Assembly (NCBI RefSeq): GCF_003337275.1
Contig: NZ_QPJQ01000004.1
Location: forward strand, 62,001 to 126,000
Reading direction: 5' to 3'
Source of the DNA: Marinomonas foliarum
GTDB lineage: Bacteria; Pseudomonadota; Gammaproteobacteria; Pseudomonadales; Marinomonadaceae
Length of the DNA stretch: 64,000 bases
Shown here piece by piece: positions 25,340-35,332 of this stretch (the first letter of the stretch is position 1; each line of letters begins with the position of its first letter). The notes under the pieces are model-generated. The model was not told the origin of the DNA, did not search any database, and saw nothing but the letters and a program-made list of their open reading frames with translations. Made by a program: the position numbers and the translations under genes.

Positions 25340-25372
25340 AAAAAAAAGGGAAGACATGAAGCCTTCCCTTTT
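25340..25372 (-). terminator. Terminator of purU
   Basis: On the minus strand AAGGGAAG pairs with CTTCCCTT around a 10-base loop, followed by a run of T residues, 23 bases past the purU stop. Confidence 0.85.
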
Positions 25373-25394
25373 CACAAACCTTGCAGTGCTTGCT

Positions 25395-26255
25395 TTATTC
25401 AGCAAACACGACGGTTTTATTACCATGTACAAGAACGCGATCTTCCAAGTGGTAACGAAGTCCACGTGACAGTACAAGTTTTTCGATGTCTTTACCAAGG
25501 CGAACCATGTCTTCTGCCGCGTGGCTGTGGCGAACACGAATCACGTCTTGTTCGATAATCGGACCTGCGTCTAAGTCTGCAGTGACGTAGTGACAGGTTG
25601 CGCCAATCAATTTCACACCTCGCACGGCAGCCTGGTGGTAAGGCTTAGCACCAATGAAAGATGGTAAGAAGCTGTGGTGAATATTGATTACCTTGTGACG
25701 GTATTTCTCGCACAAGTATTCAGGAAAGATCTGCATGTAGCGCGCTAGCACAATGGTGTCAGCACCGGACTGATCAATGCAGGCTTCAATTTCTTGGAAG
25801 GCAGGCATTTTGTCTTCTTTCGGCACAGGAATGCAGAAATACGGAATCTTGTACCACTCAACCATAGAACGAAGGTCTTCATGGTTAGCAATCACACCAA
25901 CGATTTCACAGTTCAATTCGCCGGTGTGCCAACGGTGCATAATGTCATTTAGGCAATGGGATTCTTTGGTTGCTAACAAAATGACCTTAGGGCGATCTTC
26001 ACTGTCTTTTACATACCAACGCATGTCGAATTTTTCGGCGATTGGCGCGAATTCTTTGCGGAAGGTTTCAACGTCAATATTTAAGCTTTCTGCATCAATA
26101 TCGTGACGCATAAAGAACCATTTTTGCTCTAAATCTGTGTGGTGACTTGCTTCGATAATCGAGCCTTGGCGATCGTTCAAGAACTGGCTAACGGCCGCTA
26201 CAATCCCCACTCTGTCGGGACAACTAATCACAAGTCGAAATGTTTTCTTTCTCAT
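25395..26255 (-). CDS. purU: Formyltetrahydrofolate deformylase
   Basis: The 286-residue enzyme hydrolyses 10-formyl-THF to THF and formate, balancing one-carbon units and feeding formate to PurT. It has an N-terminal ACT domain (LVISCPDRVGIVAAVSQFL, about residues 7-85) and a formyltransferase-type catalytic domain with VINIHHSFLPSFIGAKPYHQA and the active-site aspartate in ADLDAGPIIEQD. Length and order match the family. It has its own terminator and stands alone. Confidence 0.93.
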   Translation of the reverse strand: MRKKTFRLVISCPDRVGIVAAVSQFLNDRQGSIIEASHHTDLEQKWFFMRHDIDAESLNIDVETFRKEFAPIAEKFDMRWYVKDSEDRPKVILLATKESHCLNDIMHRWHTGELNCEIVGVIANHEDLRSMVEWYKIPYFCIPVPKEDKMPAFQEIEACIDQSGADTIVLARYMQIFPEYLCEKYRHKVINIHHSFLPSFIGAKPYHQAAVRGVKLIGATCHYVTADLDAGPIIEQDVIRVRHSHAAEDMVRLGKDIEKLVLSRGLRYHLEDRVLVHGNKTVVFAE

Positions 26256-26362
26256 AGTAAAACTTATAAACCTTAAAAAACTCTTAAAAGCTAAAAAGAC
26301 TAAACAAGCTGCTTAGCCTTAATAAAACGTCAGCAAATTATACTGAACCCAGGTAATTATGC

Positions 26363-28528
26363 TTACTTATTCTTAATGATGTAGCACTGGTGGATTTTGT
26401 CATTACGATCAAAATCTGGGTCTAGCGTTTCGCGAGTGATGTTTTTCACGTTGTATTCTTGCTCTAACGATTCGTCCAATACAAAACGACGGTAGTTATT
26501 GGAGAAGATAAGTTCGCCACCTCTCGCCAGTCTTGCCATTGCCAAACGCACAAGTTCACCATGATCTCGCTGAATGTCTAACACGTCCGCCATTTTTTTC
26601 GAGTTAGAAAACGTTGGCGGATCCATGAAGATCAAGTCGAATTTATCGTGGCTTTGTTTTAGCCATTCGATACAGTCCGCACGTTCCACTTGGTGATGAA
26701 GGTCTGAAAACTCATTCAATTCGATATTACGACGCGCCCACTCAGTGTAGGTGTTCGACATATCAACACTCAATGAACTGCGCGCGCCACCTTGTCCGGC
26801 ATGAATCGACGCGGTTGCGGTGTAGCAGAACAAGTTTAAGAAACGTACACCATTGGCTTTGTCTTGAATTAATTTACGCACTGGACGGTGATCAAGGAAC
26901 AAACCAGTGTCCAAGTAATCTTTTAGATTAACAATGAAGTCACAGCCGTATTCTTCTACGATCATTTCGTGTTTCGTCTGATCTATTTTTTCGTATTGCT
27001 CTTTGCCAGTCTGTCTTTGGCGTTTTTTCAAGATCACATTGGACTCTGAAATATTCAATGCGGTCGGAATCGCAGACATGACTTCAAACAAACGCTGCTT
27101 AGCTTTTTCTGGATCAACACTTTTAGGCGCTTGGTATTCTTGCACGTGTGCCCAATCACCATACACATCGATAGCAACCGCGTATTCAGGCATGTCGGCA
27201 TCGTAAACGCGGTAACACTGGATCTTGTTCTTCTCGACCCATTTTTTCAGTTTCTTGGCGTTTTTTTGTAGGCGATTAGCAAACATTTGTGCGCCTGGTG
27301 TCATCACGGATTGCGCAACCACGTCTTCTTTGATGCTGCCAGCCAGCAAAGGAAAACGATAAGCACGACATTCGATGCCACCGTTGATAACACGCGTGCT
27401 TTTTTCTGGACGAACGGGAATTTGACGCGCCAGATGATCATTGCTGGTCAGCATCATGAACTGCCAACCGCGCACATGTGTTACGACCCATTCACCTAGT
27501 TGACGATATAATGCGATCAAAGCCATTTCATCACCAATACGCTCACCGTAAGGTGGGTTGGTGATCACAAGGCCCGGTACGTCTGGCGTGATGTCGAACT
27601 CATGCTCTTGGAATGACATCATGGAGACATCAATCACATCGGTTAAACCTGCACGCTTGATGTTTTCGCGCGCGGCAGCAATGGCTTTTTGCTCTCTATC
27701 CGTTCCTTGAAAACGAATTCCCAAGGTTGCTGGGTCTTTTTTACGGTTCTTGGCAAAATCCATTAATTGTTGCCACATACGGTGATCGTGCTGTTTCCAG
27801 CCTTTGAATCCCCAATATTGACGACGTAAACCCGGTGCGATATCCAAAGACATCAAAGCGGCTTCAACAAGAAACGTACCAGAACCACACATAGGGTCGA
27901 TCAATTGCGTTAAACCGCAATCGGTTCCCCAACCTGCGCGCAGCAAAAGACCTGCTGCTAAGTTTTCTTTAAGTGGTGCCATGCCGCCATGTTGACGGTA
28001 GCCACGGCGGTGCATACTTTCGCCAGACAAATCGATACTTACCGTTACGACTTCACGTTTAATGCGCAAAGCAATGCGTACTTCTGGCTGTTCTTTTTCG
28101 ACGTTAGGACGTTCGCCTGTTAATGCCACAAAATAATCGGCAATCGCATCTTTTGCACGAACTGCACCAAATTGTGTGTTACGAATATGGTGATTAGTAC
28201 CATGACAATCGATCGCCATGGTGTTGGTCGCTTTCATGTGGTCAGACCACGGAATGGCTTTCACGGCATCGTATAAGTCATCAGCCGATTCTATTTTGAA
28301 GTTGGCAATCGGCAACATAACGCGAGTGGCGACACGAGACCAAAGACAGGCTTTGTACATACCTTCTAAATCTGTGTTCAATTTGACTTGCGCTTCACCC
28401 AACCGAGTTTGCGTTAGGCCTTCGCCATGCAACTCTTTTTCCAAGACATTTTCTAACCCAAGTGGACAGGTTATTTCTAGTGCGTAAACCTGACTTGTGG
28501 AATCAGTTGTCTGTAATATAGTGCTCAT
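26363..28528 (-). CDS. rlmL: Bifunctional 23S rRNA methyltransferase RlmKL
   Basis: The 721-residue fusion enzyme makes m2G2445 and m7G2069 in 23S rRNA. The N-terminal half has a THUMP domain (about 50-160) and the RlmL methyltransferase with DPMCGSGTFLVEAAL and the catalytic NPPYGERIG. The C-terminal half is the RlmK domain with FLNLFCYTATASIHA and MDPPTFSNSKKM. This full fusion is standard for gammaproteobacteria. The start ATG 28528 is the only convincing one. Confidence 0.94.
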   Translation of the reverse strand: MSTILQTTDSTSQVYALEITCPLGLENVLEKELHGEGLTQTRLGEAQVKLNTDLEGMYKACLWSRVATRVMLPIANFKIESADDLYDAVKAIPWSDHMKATNTMAIDCHGTNHHIRNTQFGAVRAKDAIADYFVALTGERPNVEKEQPEVRIALRIKREVVTVSIDLSGESMHRRGYRQHGGMAPLKENLAAGLLLRAGWGTDCGLTQLIDPMCGSGTFLVEAALMSLDIAPGLRRQYWGFKGWKQHDHRMWQQLMDFAKNRKKDPATLGIRFQGTDREQKAIAAARENIKRAGLTDVIDVSMMSFQEHEFDITPDVPGLVITNPPYGERIGDEMALIALYRQLGEWVVTHVRGWQFMMLTSNDHLARQIPVRPEKSTRVINGGIECRAYRFPLLAGSIKEDVVAQSVMTPGAQMFANRLQKNAKKLKKWVEKNKIQCYRVYDADMPEYAVAIDVYGDWAHVQEYQAPKSVDPEKAKQRLFEVMSAIPTALNISESNVILKKRQRQTGKEQYEKIDQTKHEMIVEEYGCDFIVNLKDYLDTGLFLDHRPVRKLIQDKANGVRFLNLFCYTATASIHAGQGGARSSLSVDMSNTYTEWARRNIELNEFSDLHHQVERADCIEWLKQSHDKFDLIFMDPPTFSNSKKMADVLDIQRDHGELVRLAMARLARGGELIFSNNYRRFVLDESLEQEYNVKNITRETLDPDFDRNDKIHQCYIIKNK

Positions 28529-28646
28529 TTATAAAATACTTTTTTAAATTTCAGTGAATGTTGCAAGACACATAAAGAATGCGGAATAAAATTCCGCCTA
28601 TCCAACGAGACGCCAAAATACGCGCCTTGCTTTTAGTTCGATAATA

Positions 28647-29687
28647 TTAGATACCCAGATCAAGTTCTCGGTAATAAGCATCAGTGCTTGCTATTGCTTC
28701 CTTGATTAACTCTGGGCCCTGATAAATAAAGCCTGAGTAAATTTGCACTAATCGCGCTCCAGCTTGCAGCTTTTCAACGGCGTCTGCGCCACTTGAAATA
28801 CCACCCACACCAATAACTGGCAAGGTGTCTTTCAGGTGTTCAGTTAAGGTTCTTACTACATGAGTCGATGCATCACGTACTGGCGCACCGCTCAAACCTC
28901 CCGCTTCTTTTTCGAATTTATGACCTAGAACCGCTTCGCGAGACAAGGTGGTATTAGTGGCAATAATACCATCAACGCCCTGTTCGACCAGTGTATCAGC
29001 AACCATTTTAATTTCATCGTCCGTCATATCAGGCGCAATTTTCACTGCTAATGGAACACGCTTACCATGTTCGGCTTCATAACGGTCACGGGCAACTGTT
29101 AGAGGCGCAATAAGCTGAGCCAAACTTTCTCCAAACTGCAGGCTGCGAAGACCTGGGGTATTTGGTGAGCTGATGTTCGCGGTAATGTAATCTGCGAATG
29201 GAATTACGCTTTCTAAACAAGCTAGATAATCCGCTGCGGCATCTTCTACCGAAGTCGTTAGATTCTTGCCAATATTAACGCCTAATATTCCTGGGTAACG
29301 ATGAGACTTAATACGAGATACTAGGTGATCAACGCCTTTGTTGTTAAAGCCCATGCGGTTAATAATGGCATCATGCTCCGGCAGGCGGAACAAACGTGGT
29401 TTTGGGTTACCAGCTTGGCCTTTTGGCGTCACTGTTCCTACCTCCACAAAACCAAAACCTAATGCGCCTAACGCCTCAAAAGCGTCAGCATTTTTATCTA
29501 AACCTGCCGCTAATCCAACGGCATTAGGAAAACGCAACCCCATAACATCTACTGGCTTAGTAGAAGGTAAACCGCCTAGAAATTTGTTCAACCCCAATCG
29601 ACTGCTTGCTGCAAGAAGATCCAATGACAGTTCATGGGACACTTCTGGGTCCAATTTAAAAAGTAATGAGCGAGCAAGTTGGTACAT
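28647..29687 (-). CDS. pyrD: Dihydroorotate dehydrogenase, quinone type (class 2)
   Basis: The 346-residue membrane-associated flavoenzyme oxidises dihydroorotate to orotate in pyrimidine synthesis, passing electrons to quinone. The N-terminal helices ([20 protein letters not shown]) are the class 2 membrane/quinone module. FMN and substrate motifs include [24 protein letters not shown] and [11 protein letters not shown] with the catalytic serine, and [19 protein letters not shown] near the end. Confidence 0.95.
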   Translation of the reverse strand: MYQLARSLLFKLDPEVSHELSLDLLAASSRLGLNKFLGGLPSTKPVDVMGLRFPNAVGLAAGLDKNADAFEALGALGFGFVEVGTVTPKGQAGNPKPRLFRLPEHDAIINRMGFNNKGVDHLVSRIKSHRYPGILGVNIGKNLTTSVEDAAADYLACLESVIPFADYITANISSPNTPGLRSLQFGESLAQLIAPLTVARDRYEAEHGKRVPLAVKIAPDMTDDEIKMVADTLVEQGVDGIIATNTTLSREAVLGHKFEKEAGGLSGAPVRDASTHVVRTLTEHLKDTLPVIGVGGISSGADAVEKLQAGARLVQIYSGFIYQGPELIKEAIASTDAYYRELDLGI

Positions 29688-29751
29688 TGTTAGGGCTCCT
29701 TGGCTGTTAAGATCAGGAAAATACTTTTCTGATCTTTGCTATTTAATAATA

Positions 29752-29825
29752 GTATCTAATTCTTACTATCTAACTTTACGCTATCTGATTATGTACTATC
29801 TAATTTTAGGCTATCTAATCTTAGT
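29752..29825. repeat. 15-base tandem repeat, five imperfect copies
   Basis: Units based on CTATCTAATTTTAGG repeat at 29766, 29781, 29796 and 29811, with a 14-base diverged unit at 29752. The last copy overlaps the stop codon of the DUF2835 gene. The rest fills the space between it and pyrD. Confidence 0.85.
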
Positions 29826-30032
29826 TACTGCGATCAGTTTATTCATGTTGTCAAATTCTACTTCAAAAAAACCATAAATCCCTTCATGGGTTACGAACCG
29901 CTGAAAAGCTGATAAAGGCAACTGAACTTTACGCCCATCTAGACAGCTTGCTACTAAGTTTTTTGCTGAACCTGCGTACATAGCTTCATATTTAAACGCG
30001 GGCAAAGCCACATTTAATACAAGTTTTGCCAT
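29811..30032 (-). CDS. DUF2835 family protein
   Basis: The 73-residue protein matches DUF2835: YAGSAKNLVASCLDGRKVQLP and FVTHEGIYGFFEVEFDNMNKL are the family blocks. It is a small beta-rich protein of unknown role, often near pyrD/rlmL in related genomes. The C-terminal codons lie in the last copy of the 15-base tandem repeat. Confidence 0.8.
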   Translation of the reverse strand: MAKLVLNVALPAFKYEAMYAGSAKNLVASCLDGRKVQLPLSAFQRFVTHEGIYGFFEVEFDNMNKLIAVTKIR

Positions 30033-30161
30033 TTTTTCGTCCTGTGCTTACGTTACCCTTACAGAGAACGCTCTGTGCGTAAAGATTTGAATCCGATAAG
30101 ATGAAGACTATTATATTGCGTTGACACTTTTATTGACAGAAGTATAAGGAACCTAGGTTCA

Positions 30162-31130
30162 ATGGTAACTGTAATTGAGCAATTAAAAGATCACCTAAAT
30201 CATGCCGTTGTCGGCCAACCAGATTTAACCCATGAACTACTTGTCGCTTTAATCGCCAATGGACATGTCCTGTTAGAAGGGCCTCCAGGTATAGCCAAAA
30301 CCACAGCGGCCAAAGCATTGGCCAGCTCCATAAACAGCCGCTTTCAACGCATCCAGTTTACACCAGACCTTTTACCTGGCGATGTCACGGGCTCTGATAT
30401 TTATCAGCAAGAAACCGGTCAGTTTAGCTTTATCCCCGGCCCGATTATGAACGATATAGTACTCGCCGACGAAATCAACCGAGCACCGGCCAAAGTACAG
30501 TCAGCGCTACTCGAAGCAATGGGCGAAGGGCAAGTCACTGTGGGCAATCACAGCTATGCCCTTTCGTCTTTATTTTTTGTGATTGCGACACAAAATCCCA
30601 TCGAGCAAGAAGGTACTTATCCTTTACCAGAAGCGCAGCTTGACCGTTTTATGATGAAAATAAACCTAGGTTATCCAAGCGCTGTTAGCGAATTGGAAGT
30701 ACTCAGGTTAGTTCGCCAACAGGACCTACATAAAACGTCGGCCAGTGCACCTCAGCCACTTTGCCAACCAAGTGACATTCTTGAGCTTCAGCAAAAAGCA
30801 TTGTCTTTGTATATGTCTGAGAGTGTCGAAGAATACATAGTGCAACTGGTCATGGCGACAAGACAGCCGGAGCTTTATTTAGGTGATGCAGCCAAAGGCA
30901 CAAACCTTATTGAATTTGGTGCTAGCCCACGTGGTACCTTAGCACTAGATCGTTGCGCTCGTGCCAACGCCTTGCTAAATGGCAGAGACTTTGTCACGCC
31001 TGATGATGTCCGCCAGATTGCCTTGCCCGTGTTGCGTCATCGTGTCATTACCACGTTTGAAGCTCAAGCCGCCGGTTTATCCGTTGATGATTTATTGAAG
31101 CGATTAATTAGCCACGTTCCGGCGCTGTAG
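30162..31130 (+). CDS. MoxR-family AAA+ ATPase
   Basis: The 322-residue ATPase has Walker A GPPGIAKT (residues 40-47), Walker B VLADEINRA (about 98-106), and the sensor segment FFVIATQNPIEQEGTYPLPEAQLDRF typical of MoxR proteins. MoxR ATPases act as chaperones that mature or activate metal- or VWA-containing partners. It heads a six-gene operon with DUF58, DUF4381, two VWA proteins and a BatD protein, the usual arrangement for the envelope stress-tolerance (Bat) system. Confidence 0.93.
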   Translation: MVTVIEQLKDHLNHAVVGQPDLTHELLVALIANGHVLLEGPPGIAKTTAAKALASSINSRFQRIQFTPDLLPGDVTGSDIYQQETGQFSFIPGPIMNDIVLADEINRAPAKVQSALLEAMGEGQVTVGNHSYALSSLFFVIATQNPIEQEGTYPLPEAQLDRFMMKINLGYPSAVSELEVLRLVRQQDLHKTSASAPQPLCQPSDILELQQKALSLYMSESVEEYIVQLVMATRQPELYLGDAAKGTNLIEFGASPRGTLALDRCARANALLNGRDFVTPDDVRQIALPVLRHRVITTFEAQAAGLSVDDLLKRLISHVPAL

Positions 31131-31163
31131 TTTAAAGAATCGAAATACAAGGCAGCCAGTACG

Positions 31164-32075
31164 ATGAGCCCATTATTATCACCTGAATCTCCTGAGCTAG
31201 ATGACGCCCATTTTGCTCTGTTGGCTAATTACGCCAAGCATCTAGGACGCGCTCCCAAAGCCATTCGTTTTGCAACGAATAACGGGGAGCGTCGCACACG
31301 ACAAAAAGGTCATGGCATGGAAATGCTTGAGCTTCGTGCTTACCAACCCAGTGATGATTTACGTCATATAGATTGGCGAGTAACTGCGCGAACAGGCCAA
31401 GCCCACACTCGTCTGTATGCTCAGGAAAATGACCACCAGCGACTTTTGTTATTGGACCTTTCCAGTAGCGCGTATTTCGGCACGCGCCATACCTTTATTT
31501 CAACACGCCTTATCCAATTAGCTGGCATTATTGCATGGCGCTCCAAACAACAAGGCGACACCTTGTCTTATCGAATCGCTTATGGAAACCAAGACTACGC
31601 CAGCAATAAATCAGGCTCTCTGCCAATATTACTAAACGCCCTTAAAGATGCCTCTACAGTTGGAAATAGAGCCAAGGGCAACAGTTCTTCAAGCATTTGG
31701 TCCAATACGCTACTCACTAGCAAAGTTCACAATAAAGATGTCATCATATTGACGGACAAGCAAAGCTGGAACCAAGACGAAGAAAGCGAACTGATGAAAC
31801 TGGCAGAGCACAATACTGTACATTGGGTCCAGGTCATCGACAGCAACACCTTTAACTTACCCTCTGGCCAATATCAAATGGCAGACAGCAACGGCATCAA
31901 ATCTGTATCAGTTAGTAAGAAGAGTATGCAGCAAGCCAAGGCGGATTTTTTCACTCAGAACACCCTGATGCGCAAAAAACTGGCATCCTTTGGCATTCGC
32001 CATCAAATTTTTGATATCACCGAATCGCCAGAGAAAATTGCCCGATATTTGTTATCGCAAGGAGCACTTCACTAA
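31164..32075 (+). CDS. DUF58 domain protein
   Basis: The 303-residue protein has the DUF58 motif LRAYQPSDDLRHIDWRVTARTGQAHTRLY (about 55-85) followed by a VWA-like fold start LLLLDLSSSAYFG. It is the standard second gene of MoxR operons and probably a partner of the ATPase. Its stop overlaps the next start by one base (TAATG). Confidence 0.88.
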   Translation: MSPLLSPESPELDDAHFALLANYAKHLGRAPKAIRFATNNGERRTRQKGHGMEMLELRAYQPSDDLRHIDWRVTARTGQAHTRLYAQENDHQRLLLLDLSSSAYFGTRHTFISTRLIQLAGIIAWRSKQQGDTLSYRIAYGNQDYASNKSGSLPILLNALKDASTVGNRAKGNSSSSIWSNTLLTSKVHNKDVIILTDKQSWNQDEESELMKLAEHNTVHWVQVIDSNTFNLPSGQYQMADSNGIKSVSVSKKSMQQAKADFFTQNTLMRKKLASFGIRHQIFDITESPEKIARYLLSQGALH

Positions 32076-32578
32076 TGACTGCGGCACTGGCTCCAATACA
32101 ATCTCAAGCGCAAACACAAGCAATCGATTTACCACACAAAGCGTACTTACTACCTCAATCTGTTCCTATGTGGCCACCAGTTTGGTGGACATGGCTCATT
32201 GTTGCAGCCGTTACTCTAATCATTATAGGCTTGCTAATTTTGTGGTATCAGCGCCATAAAAAGCGCACTTATCGGCGAGAGGCTTTATCAAACATCCGTA
32301 AAGCAGCCGACGACCTAACTGATAAAGAATGCATTCAGCTTTGCCATGAAATGGTTCGTCGCTGTTTAATTAGTGAAGGCAAAACCGAAACAGCTGCACT
32401 GCCAAGCCAAGCTCTATTCTCTATATTGGATAACTCCATGCAGGCAAAACACCAATTTGCCTCGCTTTCCAGCGAGTTTATTGACGGCCCTTATAGAAAC
32501 CAAATTGAGCTAAGCCAAGAACAACGCAGCACTATGATTAAAAACACCTGTTATTGGATAAGGAAGCACCATGCTTGA
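32075..32578 (+). CDS. DUF4381 domain protein
   Basis: The 167-residue protein has one transmembrane helix near residues 40-60 (WWTWLIVAAVTLIIIGLLILWY), preceded by a PxxVPMWPPVWW-like segment, and a cytoplasmic C-terminal domain. This layout is characteristic of DUF4381 in Bat operons. It is coupled to both neighbours by overlaps (1 base upstream, 8 downstream). Confidence 0.85.
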   Translation: MTAALAPIQSQAQTQAIDLPHKAYLLPQSVPMWPPVWWTWLIVAAVTLIIIGLLILWYQRHKKRTYRREALSNIRKAADDLTDKECIQLCHEMVRRCLISEGKTETAALPSQALFSILDNSMQAKHQFASLSSEFIDGPYRNQIELSQEQRSTMIKNTCYWIRKHHA

Positions 32579-33599
32579 ATTGTCTTGGCCTTGGTTTCTT
32601 CTGCTTTTGCCCTTGCCTGTTATTATGTATTTTTCACCAAAAGCCAAACCCAAAGGTGATGGGATTTGGTGGGGCAACAGCGAACACTTTGTTAACCATC
32701 AAGATAACAAAGCACTCACCAAGCGTCCTAGCCTTCGCTATGGTTGCTTACTGATGTCTTGGATTTTATTAGTCTTTGCTATCACGCAACCTGTTTGGCT
32801 GGGTGAACCCACAAAAGTAACGCCATCGGGCCGTGATTTGCTGATTGCCCTCGATTTATCTGGCAGTATGCAAGTTAGTGACATGGCACTGAACGACCAA
32901 CCTGCAAATCGATTAGAAGCTGCAAAATCTGTCTTGTCTGGCTTTATCCAAGCTCGCCGGGGTGATCGTATTGGTATCATTGTATTTGGCTCAAAAGCCT
33001 ACCTTCAAGCACCTCTAAGTTTTGATACAAAAACAATCAATCAATTGGTTCAAGAAGCACAAATCGGTTTTGCTGGCGAACAAACCGCCATTGGCGACGC
33101 TATTGGATTGGGCATCAAAAGACTTGAAGACAAACCATCTGATAAAAAAGTGCTGATTTTAATGACGGATGGCGCGAACACCGCAGGCCGAGTGCAACCT
33201 CAACAAGCTGCTGCATTTGCGGCCTCTCAAGGTGTGCGCATTCACACCATTGGGATAGGGGCAGACAGTATGATTGTACAAAGCTTCTTTGGCCCTAAAG
33301 CGATCAATCCCTCTAGCGATCTAGATGAAACGTTACTAAAAAATATTGCAGCACAAACAGGTGGTGAATATTTCCGTGCCAAAAGCACACAAGACTTACA
33401 AGCTATCTATCAAACGCTGGATACATTAGAGCCAACACCTACGGAAGATATTTGGCAGCGACCATTAACCAGCTTATTTCATTGGTTGGGTCTTGGCTCT
33501 ATCGCCTTTTTGGCTTTATCACTGCTTGCCAGTCAGCAACTTAAATTAAAAAAATCTTCTCGTCGTAAAAGCGGCCCCGTCAGAGGAGATCAACCATGA
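32571..33599 (+). CDS. VWA domain membrane protein, BatA type
   Basis: The 342-residue protein has two N-terminal transmembrane helices, a von Willebrand factor A domain with the MIDAS motif DLSGS (LLIALDLSGSMQVSDM, about 95-110), the threonine in QTAIGDAIGLGI and MTDGANTAG, and a C-terminal helix near residue 305-325. It matches BatA of aerotolerance operons. It overlaps the next gene by 4 bases. Confidence 0.9.
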   Translation: MLELSWPWFLLLLPLPVIMYFSPKAKPKGDGIWWGNSEHFVNHQDNKALTKRPSLRYGCLLMSWILLVFAITQPVWLGEPTKVTPSGRDLLIALDLSGSMQVSDMALNDQPANRLEAAKSVLSGFIQARRGDRIGIIVFGSKAYLQAPLSFDTKTINQLVQEAQIGFAGEQTAIGDAIGLGIKRLEDKPSDKKVLILMTDGANTAGRVQPQQAAAFAASQGVRIHTIGIGADSMIVQSFFGPKAINPSSDLDETLLKNIAAQTGGEYFRAKSTQDLQAIYQTLDTLEPTPTEDIWQRPLTSLFHWLGLGSIAFLALSLLASQQLKLKKSSRRKSGPVRGDQP

Positions 33600-35332
33600 T
33601 GCTTTTTGACCTTATTCATTTTGAGCGCCCTTTATGGCTTTTTTTATTGCCTATTACCTTAATAATGGCATATTTCATTACTGCAAAAAGCGCCAACAGC
33701 CACACTCTCAGCAAGATCGTCGACCAGCGCCTCATGCAGCATTTGGTATACGAAAATACGTCTAGCAACCTAAACAAATGGCTAGGGTTAGCGACGGTTT
33801 CATTGTGTTGGATTGGTTTAGCGGGCATTAGCTGGACGAAAGCCCCAACAACCATGTTTGAAAATACTCAAAAAACGGTCTTGGTGGTCGACCAATCTAT
33901 GTCGATGTACGCCACGGATCTTAAGCCTAATCGCCAAACTCAGTTAAAACAAACCGTTCGAGACATTTTGGAACAAAGCAAGGAAGGCGAAATTGCCTTA
34001 GTCGCATTTGCTGGTGAAGGTTTTGTTATCAGCCCTTTTAGCCAAGACAGAGAAACCATCACGCATTTTTTACTCGCATTAGATCCAATCATCATGCCAG
34101 TGTATGGCAGTAATTTAACCAGTGGTATCGAAACAGCTTTATCACTTAGCCAAGATACTACTGAGCCACTGCATCTTATTGTGCTAACCGATGACGTAAG
34201 CGAACAAGACCAGAAAGGCATTCCCGCGTTATTTAAAGGTAAAAACATACAACTAGACCTTGTTGCTGTTGGCACCCAAAACGCATCGTTAATTAAACTA
34301 CCCGATGGGCAGATCCTAAGAAAAAATGGCCAAAATGTAATGCCATCGACTCCCATTGACGATTTAAAAGCTTTAACCTCATCTCTTGGTGGAAGCTTTT
34401 ATCAGGGGCGTTTAACACCTCAATCATTAAGCCAAATCACAGACACCTCATTGAGTAACGAGCAGACTCAGAAAGCGCAAAACAAAAGCATTCACTGGAT
34501 AGAGCAAGGCCATTGGTTTGCCCTGCCCTTTTTGCTTTGGCTGGCATTCCAATTTAGAAAAGGCATGCTATTTATGCTACTTCTAAGCGTGTTTTACTTT
34601 CCTTCTGACAAATCTTATGCCGCCCCGCTTGATTGGTTTCTAACACCGGATCAAAAAGGCCAGCAAGCAGTCGACCAAGGCAACTGGCAAGCGGCTGATC
34701 AATACTTTCAGCAGCCAGAGTGGAAAGCGGCATCGTCATACGCATTAGAAAATTACCCAGAAACCGTCCAACAATTAAATAATTTGAGCAGAAATGCCGC
34801 TGATAATTATAATTTAGGCAATGCTTTGGCATTATCTGGCGAAACCGACCAAGCCATTAAGGCTTATGAAAAAGCACTTGAGCAAGATCCATCGTTAAAA
34901 GCTGCCAAAGACAATCTCAACTATTTAAAAAAGCAGCGACAAGAGCAACAGAAGAAAGACCAACAAAAAAAAGAACAAGAAAAGTCTAAACAGCAGAGCC
35001 AAGACCAGAATCAGGATAAGCAATCGGATTCAAGTGACAAAAATGACTCAAAAGATGAGCAACAACCAAAAAAAGACGAGAAAAATAACGAAAAACAAGA
35101 CAACACCAAAACTCCTGAGGATAATAAGCAAGATGAAAACTCAGACAAACAAGATCCAAATGAGTCAGAAAAGACACAATTAGACAAAGAAAAAACACAG
35201 GCGCTGAATCAGTGGTTGAGACAAATTCAAGACGATCCAGGATTGCTGCTACAACGTAAGCTCTGGTATTTACACCAAGAAAAGCGCAATGAAAATCGAT
35301 TTTCGCAAGAGGATGGGCAAAACCCATGGTAA
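33596..35332 (+). CDS. VWA plus TPR protein, BatB/BatC fusion type
   Basis: The 578-residue protein joins two parts that are separate genes (batB and batC) in Bacteroides-type operons. The N-terminal half has two membrane helices and a VWA domain with VLVVDQSMSMYATDL and LIVLTDDVSEQD. A third helix near residue 305-340 is followed by TPR repeats (DNYNLGNALALSGETDQAIKA) and a tail of about 110 residues almost entirely K, Q, D, E, S and N (about 445-545). Probably a scaffold of the Bat complex. The stop overlaps the batD start. Confidence 0.88.
   Translation: MMLFDLIHFERPLWLFLLPITLIMAYFITAKSANSHTLSKIVDQRLMQHLVYENTSSNLNKWLGLATVSLCWIGLAGISWTKAPTTMFENTQKTVLVVDQSMSMYATDLKPNRQTQLKQTVRDILEQSKEGEIALVAFAGEGFVISPFSQDRETITHFLLALDPIIMPVYGSNLTSGIETALSLSQDTTEPLHLIVLTDDVSEQDQKGIPALFKGKNIQLDLVAVGTQNASLIKLPDGQILRKNGQNVMPSTPIDDLKALTSSLGGSFYQGRLTPQSLSQITDTSLSNEQTQKAQNKSIHWIEQGHWFALPFLLWLAFQFRKGMLFMLLLSVFYFPSDKSYAAPLDWFLTPDQKGQQAVDQGNWQAADQYFQQPEWKAASSYALENYPETVQQLNNLSRNAADNYNLGNALALSGETDQAIKAYEKALEQDPSLKAAKDNLNYLKKQRQEQQKKDQQKKEQEKSKQQSQDQNQDKQSDSSDKNDSKDEQQPKKDEKNNEKQDNTKTPEDNKQDENSDKQDPNESEKTQLDKEKTQALNQWLRQIQDDPGLLLQRKLWYLHQEKRNENRFSQEDGQNPW

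Noticed and set aside
29752..29825. Possible CRISPR array
   Set aside because: Units are 15 bases and directly adjacent with no spacers, and no cas genes are present.
29338..29877. 179-residue plus-strand frame opposite pyrD
   Set aside because: Antisense shadow of pyrD plus translation of the 15-base repeat (YLI...YLI pattern); no family.
33940..34356. 138-residue minus-strand frame
   Set aside because: Antisense shadow of the VWA/TPR gene, no recognisable features.
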